From the NCBI GenBank assembly GCA_903959115.1, contig CAJBVU010000278.1:1-8025 (forward strand): a stretch of 8,025 bases of DNA, read 5' to 3'. Each line of letters opens with the position of its first letter. Position 1 is the first letter of the stretch. The position numbers and the translations under genes are program-made. This stretch comes from an uncultured Bacteroidota bacterium (GTDB lineage: Bacteria > Bacteroidota > Bacteroidia > NS11-12g > UBA955). Shown in pieces: positions 1 to 6,436 of the stretch. Under the pieces are notes generated by a model. It did not search any database, was not told where the DNA came from, and worked only from the letters and a program-made list of their open reading frames with translations.

Positions 1-2046
1 CATAGACTGCTGTCCGTCTAACAACGCCAATTGCCCATCTAAGCTTGTTGTAATGTTCCATATATAGGTTTGATAACGATAGCTTATCCCAGCTTTGTGC
101 TGTGAATACCCATTGATGAATTTACTCGAGAAGAAAGTATCTAATCTAGTGTATCCTAATGTGGCCGCATCCATCAAATACGCCAATCGATCATTGTTAT
201 TCTGATTGATGTTGGTAGAAACCGTAGCCGCTATAAAATTATTGGAATCCAACGATTCGGTGAATGTCATGTTTCCACTGAAAGTAGTGGTGTTTTTCAA
301 AAGATCTGTTTTTTGATCGCGGGAAGTAGTATCGGAAATGAAATAATTCGAGTTGGCCAAAATCGTATTTCCGGCTTGTCCGTTAATCCCTGGATTGATC
401 TCAGTAGAAAAGGTTCGACCTTTCTTTTTGAATGAATGTCGATACAAAATATTGCTCGATGCCCTATATCCGTCGGTCTGCGTATTTGTAAAATTCGATA
501 ATCTGGAAATCGTTTCGTTCAAGCCATTGATTGTGTTCGCCGATAGGGGATTTTCACTGGTATTTTGCTGAAAAGAAATCTTCGGCTCGATTAACAAAGA
601 GTTGGTAGAATCCAGTTTCCAATTCAATCGTAAATTTGCACGATGACTTAAATTGTCAGTATTACTTGGGTTGGTCTCCAAATAATTGATTGTACCATTT
701 ACGGGGTCGCCAACGATGTAATTACGATTTGTTTCAGTGCTATTGATATTTGCAGTGGAGGTCAAGAAATAACTACCGCTTAGTTCAACATTCTTACCCC
801 ATTGATTACTGTAGTTCAAGCCAATCGCACGCGTTGTTGTAATTCCACTCTGGTTGCCGGTAAAGAAATTGCCTCCGCCTCCCATGCCGCCGCGACTTCC
901 CATTCCACCCATTCCGCCACCGCGAGTTCCGCCACCGCCCATACTTCCCATCAAATCTTCAAAGGAGAAATTCTGCTCATTGATATTGTTGATTTGGCTT
1001 AGAAACGTGAGTCGTCGATTGCCGTGGAAAGAATTGATGGTAATTCCGCCTTTGTATTTCGTCTGGTCGCCCGTTCCTTCGATGGATTGACCAATGCCAG
1101 CGAAGCCCCGACCAAATAGGCCATTTCTGAACTGACTTTTGGTGATGATATTCATCGTCTTCGTAGTATTCCCATCATCAATCCCAGAGAATAAGCTCTG
1201 TTCAGATTTTGCATCATAAATTTGGATTTTTCCAACCACATCTGCAGGCAGGTTTTTCAATGCCGCATTGGGGTCCTCGCCAAAGAAAGGCTTGCCATCC
1301 ACCAATACTTTTTTTACCGTCTCACCTTGGGCCTGAATTTGTCCGTTTGATGAACTTACGCCTGGCATTTTGCCGACAAGGTCCTCTGCTGTAGCATCTG
1401 GGTTAACCTTGTAGTTGTTTGCGTTGATTTCGGTCGTGTCGCCTTTTATCAACACCGCCTGGGTCTTGATTTCAACAGCAGTCATCGATTCCTCTTTGTT
1501 CAACAAAATCATGTCGGGAATATTGAATTCAAAACCGCCTTCGGGTGGGGGCATTTGCTTTAGATTAACCAAACTCAATAGATTAAGCCACTGAGTTGTG
1601 ATTTTGCCATCATTTTGTTGTGCCACCAATAGAAAATAGAATGCTTTGGAATCAGGGTTCTGAAGCTCCGACATCATCCAAGAGAAATCGCTGCCTTCGG
1701 GTGCAAACGCTCTTAGATTGACATTGATTTGGTACTGACCGATGTCGTTTGATGTTGTCGATTTCTTTCTTTTATAGTTTGATGTATCAGACCAAGCAAA
1801 ATTGTTGGTATTTGATTTCTCAAATTGGTCGAAGCTTTTTGGATATAAAATGGTGACGGTGGCCGCGGCTATTGGATTTCCGCTCGATCCAACCACTTTG
1901 CCCGTTCCAATTACTCTAAATCCGCCACGGCCTCTGCCGGCAGGTGGATTGTTCTCGGATTGAGCGTTGGCATGAATGGAGAATAAAACTGATAGACAGA
2001 TCAATAAAAACCTGGAAATAGTATTTGCTGGAATAGGAAAGCGCAT
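1..2046 (-). CDS. TonB-dependent receptor-like outer membrane beta-barrel protein, C-terminus beyond window
   Basis: This frame is open from an ATG at 2046 to the window edge, giving 682 residues without a stop; the C-terminal barrel strands lie outside. Residues 1-29 form a signal peptide (hydrophobic core LLICLSVLFSI, likely cleavage after HANA or HANAQ). A short RG-rich stretch (37-43) precedes a carboxypeptidase-regulatory-like beta-sandwich (about 44-180) that carries a long insertion. A plug-like domain follows (about 185-305), with the typical VLVDGKPFFGEDPN (247-260) and IQIYDAKSEQS (275-284). The rest reads as alternating beta strands with Asn/Thr/Ser-rich loops, as in the Bacteroidota family of TonB-dependent-like barrels (OMP_b-brl_3 type). 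A Gly/Met/Arg-rich segment lies at 367-392. The protein should sit in the outer membrane; substrate unknown, and there is no SusD partner in view. It follows the LysM gene by 78 bases on the same strand. Family assignment is firm; transport function is inferred. Confidence 0.9.
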   Translation of the reverse strand, partial: MRFPIPANTISRFLLICLSVLFSIHANAQSENNPPAGRGRGGFRVIGTGKVVGSSGNPIAAATVTILYPKSFDQFEKSNTNNFAWSDTSNYKRKKSTTSNDIGQYQINVNLRAFAPEGSDFSWMMSELQNPDSKAFYFLLVAQQNDGKITTQWLNLLSLVNLKQMPPPEGGFEFNIPDMILLNKEESMTAVEIKTQAVLIKGDTTEINANNYKVNPDATAEDLVGKMPGVSSSNGQIQAQGETVKKVLVDGKPFFGEDPNAALKNLPADVVGKIQIYDAKSEQSLFSGIDDGNTTKTMNIITKSQFRNGLFGRGFAGIGQSIEGTGDQTKYKGGITINSFHGNRRLTFLSQINNINEQNFSFEDLMGSMGGGGTRGGGMGGMGSRGGMGGGGNFFTGNQSGITTTRAIGLNYSNQWGKNVELSGSYFLTSTANINSTETNRNYIVGDPVNGTINYLETNPSNTDNLSHRANLRLNWKLDSTNSLLIEPKISFQQNTSENPLSANTINGLNETISRLSNFTNTQTDGYRASSNILYRHSFKKKGRTFSTEINPGINGQAGNTILANSNYFISDTTSRDQKTDLLKNTTTFSGNMTFTESLDSNNFIAATVSTNINQNNNDRLAYLMDAATLGYTRLDTFFSSKFINGYSQHKAGISYRYQTYIWNITTSLDGQLALLDGQQSM

Positions 2047-2052
2047 GTTTTA

Positions 2053-2060
2053 CAAATATC
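2053..2060 (-). promoter_or_regulatory. Weak candidate -7 box before the barrel-protein gene
   Basis: On the minus strand this reads GATATTTG, seven of eight matches to the Bacteroidota -7 box TAnnTTTG. It ends only six bases before the ATG, and there is no TTG at the usual -33 distance. It could give a nearly leaderless mRNA for the receptor gene, but chance occurrence in AT-rich spacer DNA is quite possible. Confidence 0.2.
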
Positions 2061-2124
2061 GGTATTAATTAACTAGGTATAATCACCATTAGACGAAACC
2101 CAATCTACAATGGTTTAATAGTTT

Positions 2125-4113
2125 TTATCGAACCCGGAGTAGTCTGCCTACGGCTAGATTATTACTCCTCAAACCATTCAAGCGCTTAAGCGTTTCAACG
2201 TCCATTCCGTAGGCTTTGGAAATTGAGTATAACGTTTGTCCTGGCTGAACTTTGTGATATTTTATTTTTTGCGCACTGTTACTGTTTGTTGGTCTGGTAT
2301 TAGACTTTGGCAAAGCTGAAACACCAGTTGCACTATCAGTTCTACCATTGATAGGGTTAATTGTATTGGATTCTGGCGTGTTTCCAGGTTCCAGTTTTTG
2401 TGTGTTTTTTATTGGAGATTTTCCGGCAATTACTGGCGTCAAATCAGAACTAGATTCCGACTCAGTGCTGTCTTTTACTTCCACCGCTTGAATTGGGTCA
2501 GATTTGGTGGCAATGGATATTTTACCCACTTTTAATCGAGTTCCAGCGGCGATGTTATAACTGCGCAGATGATTCCAATCTTTCAATTGAGCAACGGTAA
2601 TTCCGTATCGTAACGCAATCCTGTAAGCGGTTTCACCTCGTCTAACCACATGGTATCGCCAAACTTCCGAGACCAATACGTTTTTGCTTAGGGTGTCTCT
2701 GGTTCTAAATGCTAAACGTTTGCTGCTGTCTATGGGTAGGCTAAATTGACGGTAGCCGTTTGAGTACCGGTTTTGGGTTTGCTGAAATGCTGAGACATAG
2801 CACTGTGATTTTAAGTTTTCTCCGGTTTCTTCCAAATGCAGTCCATCGGGTCTAAATAATTGATAATCAGACCAATATTGAGCAGAGTATTTTCCTCCTG
2901 CAACGCGGAACCAATCGTAATAGGCAACACGCTCAGTTTTACACAGATTGATAACAGCCTGTTCAAATTTTTCAAATGTCTGTAACGTTCTTCCACCGCG
3001 TATACAATCTTGGGGAATGCAAATCACAATTTTAGCCGAGGGAGCAAAGTTCTTCAACTTGGCTATACAGCCGATTAAGGGTATGAGATAGATCGACTCA
3101 CTTTCTTGGGCTCTGTAATTGTCGTACAATCCAAAATCAAGTAAAATAATGTCGGGGCCCATTGAATGTGCATCATTCGAGTTATGATGGCTTATTTCCG
3201 CTAATTGTTCAAAGAACTGCTCCAATCTGAGTAAATCTGAATATCCGGATCCTCTCATTCCGATGCTATGAAATTGGAGCGACGCACTATTTGTTAACGA
3301 GACACCCCACAAGGTAAAGTTTTGTTGCGTTGGTTTGTTTTTTTTGCATGTGATCAGAATTTCTTTTACTCCTGCCGTTAGCCCTAATTCTATAGCTAAC
3401 ATTCCTGTTCTATATCCCGGATCACTGCCAAATTCTCGTTTTATTGGGTTGATTGGTGTTCCGTCTGATTTTCTGCCGGAACAAGTTTGAATCACAATAT
3501 CAAAGCTCATCTCACTGCGATCGCAGTACAATATGAATCGATCCGAAACACGTTGATAATGCGGCGGAATTTGTATTGTAATGGTGCTGCCTGTTTCGGA
3601 GGTCTGTGCCACATAGCCCGTTATGCCTGCGGGTAACAAACGATTGGTTTCACTTGGCGTGGCGTAAGTCCATAATCCAGTATGACTCGTTTTTATATCT
3701 GTGGGAATCGAATGATTTGCCAATGTGCTGGGAAAAAACAGACCCGGCGTTGCCGCATTGCCCATCAAGCCCTTATGAAAACTCGTCGCTAAGCTGGCAA
3801 CTTGCTCGTCGCCAATGTGGAAGATCGTTTTACCCCTCGTTGTTCTTGATTCGTAGGTCCCTAGAATGTCAATAATGGTACTCACTTGATTCGACTGAAT
3901 TAAATTAACCGATGTATCAAGGAATGGCAGTTTTTTAGGATTGTTAGGTAAGATAAAGACACCTGGCGATACATCGTTTGAATCTAATCGTTGGCTGTTT
4001 TTGAATTGGGAATTCGGAATCGCTGGTGAATTTTGGCCAACTGAAGGTGATCCCCAAAGACTCACAACGCAGACAATGGTCCATAATAAAATCTGTTTGA
4101 AAGTGCGCTCCAT
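2125..4113 (-). CDS. Secreted SGNH-hydrolase-like protein with two LysM domains (probable pseudo-esterase)
   Basis: The protein has 662 residues from the ATG at 4113. A start at 4158 would add 15 residues, but the 4113 start has a GGGAGG nine bases upstream and is followed at once by a signal peptide (residues 1-26, hydrophobic QILLWTIVCVVSLWG). Residues about 95-460 resemble the Bacteroidota SGNH/GDSL-like family: IFHIGDEQVAS (block I), GLMGNAATPGLFFPS, a beta-rich insert (about 175-285), HSIGMRGSGYS (block II), PDIILLDFGLYDN (block III) and PDGLHL (block V, Asp423/His426). The usual block I Ser is Glu103 and the block III Asn is Tyr330, so esterase activity is doubtful. Two LysM domains, which bind N-acetylglucosamine-containing glycans such as peptidoglycan, lie at 487-531 and 619-662, joined by a Ser/Thr/Asn/Pro-rich linker. 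The likely role is wall binding in the periplasm or at the cell surface. It lies 54 bases after gatB, probably in the same transcript. Confidence 0.85.
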   Translation of the reverse strand: MERTFKQILLWTIVCVVSLWGSPSVGQNSPAIPNSQFKNSQRLDSNDVSPGVFILPNNPKKLPFLDTSVNLIQSNQVSTIIDILGTYESRTTRGKTIFHIGDEQVASLATSFHKGLMGNAATPGLFFPSTLANHSIPTDIKTSHTGLWTYATPSETNRLLPAGITGYVAQTSETGSTITIQIPPHYQRVSDRFILYCDRSEMSFDIVIQTCSGRKSDGTPINPIKREFGSDPGYRTGMLAIELGLTAGVKEILITCKKNKPTQQNFTLWGVSLTNSASLQFHSIGMRGSGYSDLLRLEQFFEQLAEISHHNSNDAHSMGPDIILLDFGLYDNYRAQESESIYLIPLIGCIAKLKNFAPSAKIVICIPQDCIRGGRTLQTFEKFEQAVINLCKTERVAYYDWFRVAGGKYSAQYWSDYQLFRPDGLHLEETGENLKSQCYVSAFQQTQNRYSNGYRQFSLPIDSSKRLAFRTRDTLSKNVLVSEVWRYHVVRRGETAYRIALRYGITVAQLKDWNHLRSYNIAAGTRLKVGKISIATKSDPIQAVEVKDSTESESSSDLTPVIAGKSPIKNTQKLEPGNTPESNTINPINGRTDSATGVSALPKSNTRPTNSNSAQKIKYHKVQPGQTLYSISKAYGMDVETLKRLNGLRSNNLAVGRLLRVR

Positions 4114-4122
4114 TATGATGTG

Positions 4123-4128
4123 CCTCCC
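4123..4128 (-). promoter_or_regulatory. Shine-Dalgarno-like site that decides the LysM gene start
   Basis: The minus strand reads GGGAGG nine bases before the ATG at 4113. It would lie inside the coding sequence if translation began at the upstream ATG (4158), so it favours the shorter protein, whose signal peptide then starts at residue 1. It is the only good Shine-Dalgarno-like sequence in front of any gene in this window. Confidence 0.55.
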
Positions 4129-4167
4129 GCCAATATAATATGTTTGAGGCACCCCCATATCACGTAC

Positions 4168-5616
4168 TTAATTACTGTCTAACGCCTGTTTTACCAATGT
4201 ATTTGCTGTTTTTGGATCCGCTTTGCCTTGTGAGCGTTTCATAACCTCTCCAACAAACAAGCCCATCAAGCCCACTTTTCCTGCTTTGTATTCAGCCACT
4301 TTTCCAGGGAATTCGGACAATACCGTTTGAACAATCTCATCGATAAAAGAAGTGTCGGTGATATTGGCCAAGCCCAAAGATTCAACTAAAGCTGTAGCAG
4401 ATGACCCAGATTGCTTTGTTAGGGCAGGGAAGAGCTGTTGCGTTGCAGCGGTATGACTGATTTTGTTGGCTTCTATGAGTTCTATGATTTCAGCAATCTG
4501 AACAGGCGATAGTTGGAATTCATCCATGCTCAGTGCATTCTCGTTTAAATAACCGCGTATTGGGCCGGAAATCCAATTGCTGACTTGTTTATATCTTGGC
4601 GATATTCCAACAACCTTTTCAAAATAAAGCGCACTGTGCTTGTCGTCAACCAAAACCGAAGCGTCGTAATCACTCAATCCATACTCACGTGTGAAGCGGT
4701 TGTATAGGGTAGCGGGCAATTCTGGCATTCCTGATTTTACTTGGGCGATGTATTCTTTGGTGACAATTGTAGGGGGCAAATCGGGTTCAGGGAAATATCG
4801 GTAATCATTGATGGCTTCCTTTTTACGCAAGCTAAACGTACTTCCGTTGAGGCCATTAAATCCACGCGTTTCGCCTTGGATAATCCCTCCACTATTGAGT
4901 ACTTCTGTCTGACGTGCAATTTCGAAGTCGATGGCGCGCTTCACATTGGAGATGGAGTTCATGTTTTTCACTTCTACCTTGGTGCCAAACACTTTGCTTC
5001 CTTTAGGCATGATAGAAATATTTGCATCACAACGCAAACTTCCTTCTTCCATATTTCCATCGCAGATGTCGAGGTATCTAACCAAACGACGAATTTCTGT
5101 CACGAAGGCATAGGCTTCTTCCCCAGATTTTACATCGGGCTCGGTAACGACTTCAATGAGGGCTGTACCAGCGCGGTTATAATCTACCAAAGTATCATAA
5201 AGGTCTTGGTCGTGCATGCTTTTCCCCGTATCTTCTTCCATATGGATGCGGGTAAGGCGAATTTCTTTGACCGTGCCATCGCCCAATTTGATCTCTACGG
5301 CACCGTTATCGCACAATGGGGTATCGAACTGAGTGATTTGATATCCCTTCGGTAAATCGGCATAGAAATAGTTTTTACGGGCATAACGATTCACTTCACG
5401 GATATCACAATTCAATGCCAATCCCATTTTAATAGCATTGTCGATGGCTGCGCGGTTATGCATTGGAAGTGTTCCGGGATGACCTAAACTAATGGGGCTC
5501 ACCTGTGTATTTGGTAACGCGCCATATTCGATACTATCCGACGAGAAGGCTTTGCTCTTGGTTTGTAATTGAACGTGAATTTCAAGTCCTATGACTGCCT
5601 CAAATTGTGTTTCCAT
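4168..5616 (-). CDS. gatB: Aspartyl/glutamyl-tRNA(Asn/Gln) amidotransferase subunit B
   Basis: GatB is the kinase and tRNA-binding subunit of the GatCAB amidotransferase, which turns Glu-tRNA(Gln) or Asp-tRNA(Asn) into the correctly charged tRNA using ammonia delivered by GatA. At 482 residues the protein is full length for the family. Visible hallmarks are GLEIHVQL (10-17, with the metal-binding Glu12 and His14 typical of the active site), KNYFYADLPKGYQI (91-104), IHMEEDTGKS (124-133), the signature LRCDANIS (194-201) followed by KVEVKNMNS, and a C-terminal helical YqeY-like tail ending in GLMGLFVGEVMKRSQGKADP and a short helix. No key residue appears lost. GatA and GatC are not in the window, so the complex is encoded at separate sites. 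The gene is the first of a probable three-gene run and is divergent from rnpB, with 83 bases between its ATG and the RNA 5' end. Confidence 0.97.
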   Translation of the reverse strand: METQFEAVIGLEIHVQLQTKSKAFSSDSIEYGALPNTQVSPISLGHPGTLPMHNRAAIDNAIKMGLALNCDIREVNRYARKNYFYADLPKGYQITQFDTPLCDNGAVEIKLGDGTVKEIRLTRIHMEEDTGKSMHDQDLYDTLVDYNRAGTALIEVVTEPDVKSGEEAYAFVTEIRRLVRYLDICDGNMEEGSLRCDANISIMPKGSKVFGTKVEVKNMNSISNVKRAIDFEIARQTEVLNSGGIIQGETRGFNGLNGSTFSLRKKEAINDYRYFPEPDLPPTIVTKEYIAQVKSGMPELPATLYNRFTREYGLSDYDASVLVDDKHSALYFEKVVGISPRYKQVSNWISGPIRGYLNENALSMDEFQLSPVQIAEIIELIEANKISHTAATQQLFPALTKQSGSSATALVESLGLANITDTSFIDEIVQTVLSEFPGKVAEYKAGKVGLMGLFVGEVMKRSQGKADPKTANTLVKQALDSN

Positions 5617-5628
5617 ACTGCTAGATTA

Positions 5629-5636
5629 CAAAGATA
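5629..5636 (-). promoter_or_regulatory. Candidate -7 promoter box for gatB
   Basis: The minus strand reads TATCTTTG, a perfect match to the Bacteroidota -7 consensus TAnnTTTG. Only 12 bases separate it from the gatB ATG, so the mRNA leader would be very short. I found no TTG at the expected -33 distance, which lowers confidence. It would drive gatB and probably the LysM and barrel genes behind it. Confidence 0.45.
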
Positions 5637-5660
5637 AGAAATCGTCTTATTGATGTAGCC

Positions 5661-5693
5661 TTGTGTTTTCCACCAAATTCGGTGTTACCTTTG
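5661..5693 (+). promoter_or_regulatory. Promoter of rnpB
   Basis: TACCTTTG at 5686-5693 matches the Bacteroidota -7 box TAnnTTTG exactly, and ends seven bases before the first base of the RNase P RNA P1 stem, the right place for its transcription start. A TTG at 5661-5663 may be the -33 element, though the 22-base spacer is slightly long. It lies back to back with the gatB promoter. Confidence 0.6.
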
Positions 5694-5699
5694 AATCTT

Positions 5700-6069
5700 G
5701 GCAGTCCGTTCTATCGATTCGTAAAAGCGAATAGGAAAGTCCGGGCAACAAAGGGCGCCGTACTTCCTAATAAGAAGGCATTTTAGGCTTCGGCCTAGGA
5801 TGACAGAAAGTGTCACAGAAAGCAAAACCGCCTCTTTCGAGAGGTAAGGGTGAAAAAGTGGGGTAAGAGCCCACTCGTTCTGGAGTGATTCAGGATTGGG
5901 ACAAACCTTACGGGTTGAAAGGTCAAATAAACCTGGTCTTGGGCGGCCCGTTCAATTGCTTAGGCAGGCCAGGAGGGTAGACCGATAGAGGTGTTGCGTG
6001 AGTAACATCCCAGATCAATGATAGAAGCTCAGGGCAACCTGAGTACAGAACCCGGCTTACAGGACTGCC
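5700..6069 (+). ncRNA. rnpB: RNase P RNA, bacterial type A
   Basis: This is the catalytic RNA of ribonuclease P, which removes 5' leaders from tRNA precursors. Conserved landmarks appear in order: GGAAAGTCCGGGC (5734-5746), the P10/P11 core AAGGGTGAAAAAGTGGGGTA with AGAGCCCAC from about 5847 to 5875, AAACCTTACGGGTTGAAAGG, and the 3' core ACAGAACCCGGCTTAC (6045-6060). Several helices can be paired by eye: P1 GGCAGTCC (5700-5707) with GGACTGCC (6062-6069); P2 CTATCG (5711-5716) with CGATAG (5983-5988); the P3 hairpin ATTCG/CGAAT (5717-5732); and a P18 hairpin CTCAGG-GCAA-CCTGAG (6028-6043). The length, about 370 bases, is normal for the class. The exact ends may differ by a few bases. It lies just upstream of a tRNA gene on the same strand. 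Confidence 0.97.
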
Positions 6070-6089
6070 TTTTTTATTTTTTTTCTTTT
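6062..6089 (+). terminator. rnpB terminator region (P1 3' strand plus T-rich tract)
   Basis: The 3' strand of the P1 helix runs straight into T6, A, T8, C, T4 (6070-6089). There is no separate hairpin, so the long-range P1 stem or the P18 hairpin with the T-tract probably ends transcription. Read-through into the tRNA gene remains possible. Confidence 0.5.
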
Positions 6090-6093
6090 CTAC

Positions 6094-6124
6094 TTGACGA
6101 ATAGAAAAGTTTGACGTATTTTTG
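6094..6124 (+). promoter_or_regulatory. Promoter of tRNA-Gly
   Basis: TTG at 6094-6096 and TATTTTTG at 6117-6124 are separated by 20 bases, a textbook Bacteroidota sigma-ABfr type promoter (-33 TTG, -7 TAnnTTTG). Transcription would start near 6130, giving a tRNA precursor with a 5' leader of about 20 bases. It is the best promoter in the window. Confidence 0.7.
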
Positions 6125-6151
6125 CACCACGTTTGAGAGATCAAATCACAA

Positions 6152-6227
6152 GCGAGAATAGCTCAGTTGGTAGAGCACAACCTTGCCAAGGTTGGGGTCG
6201 CGAGTTCGAGTCTCGTTTCTCGCTCCA
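6152..6227 (+). tRNA. tRNA-Gly(GCC)
   Basis: A complete 76-base cloverleaf: acceptor GCGAGAA/TTCTCGC (6152-6158, 6217-6223), D stem GCTC/GAGC with loop AGTTGGTA, anticodon stem CAACC/GGTTG around loop TTGCCAA (anticodon GCC at 6185-6187), variable loop GGGTC, T stem GCGAG/CTCGT (one G-U pair) with loop TTCGAGT, discriminator U (6224) as expected for glycine, and an encoded CCA (6225-6227). It reads GGC and GGU codons. It has its own promoter and terminator, so it is a single-gene unit. Confidence 0.98.
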
Positions 6228-6236
6228 AGAGCACAC

Positions 6237-6268
6237 AAAAGCCCCGGAAACGGGGCTTTTCTTTTTTT
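6237..6268 (+). terminator. Rho-independent terminator after tRNA-Gly
   Basis: The stem is AAAAGCCCCG/CGGGGCTTTT (6237-6246, 6251-6260) closed by a GAAA tetraloop, followed by C and seven T (6262-6268). It starts nine bases after the tRNA CCA. The flanking A and T runs make it symmetrical, so it may also stop leftward transcription that escapes the gldJ terminator. Confidence 0.92.
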
Positions 6269-6387
6269 AGGTGTTTCAATGGATTCTCCGGGTGCTTCTG
6301 AGATCAATCACCTCAACTGTATTGCATTACAGAAGTGGTCACAATTAATTATGATTCAATGTTTATTGAATAAAATATTCGCGAAAC

Positions 6388-6417
6388 AAAAAGGGCCACT
6401 CATTGAGCGGCCCTTTT
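6388..6417 (-). terminator. Rho-independent terminator of gldJ
   Basis: On the minus strand the stem is AAAAGGGCC/GGCCCTTTT with a further inner stem CTC/GAG after one mismatch, ending in five T (6392-6388). The hairpin begins 19 bases after the gldJ stop codon. The A and T flanks make it usable from both directions. Together with the tRNA terminator it insulates the convergent units. Confidence 0.88.
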
Positions 6418-6436
6418 CACTTTTGATTAATATCAA

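Noticed and set aside
854..1090. Plus-strand open frame coding a proline-rich peptide.
   Set aside because: It is the complement of the Gly-rich segment of the receptor gene; Gly codons GGN read backward give Pro/Ala-rich frames. The minus frame has a signal peptide, plug motif and continuous protein.
2085..2114. Inverted repeat ACCATT/AATGGT between the LysM and receptor genes.
   Set aside because: The stem is only six pairs with an 18-base loop and no adjacent T-run, so it is not a credible terminator.
4130..4140. TATATTGG on the minus strand as a promoter box for the LysM gene.
   Set aside because: It has one mismatch to TAnnTTTG and no TTG at the -33 distance, in AT-rich DNA; the gene is better explained as part of the gatB transcript.
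4114..4158. Upstream start for the LysM gene (15 extra residues).
   Set aside because: The extra residues would precede the signal peptide and would bury the GGGAGG site in coding sequence; the start at 4113 fits both.
4741..5355. Plus-strand open frame of 204 codons.
   Set aside because: It lies wholly inside gatB on the opposite strand, resembles no family I know, and has no promoter or ribosome site of its own.
6269..6387. Possible small gene or RNA between the two terminators.
   Set aside because: No promoter box, no conserved RNA shape and no frame with support; it appears to be plain spacer between convergent units.
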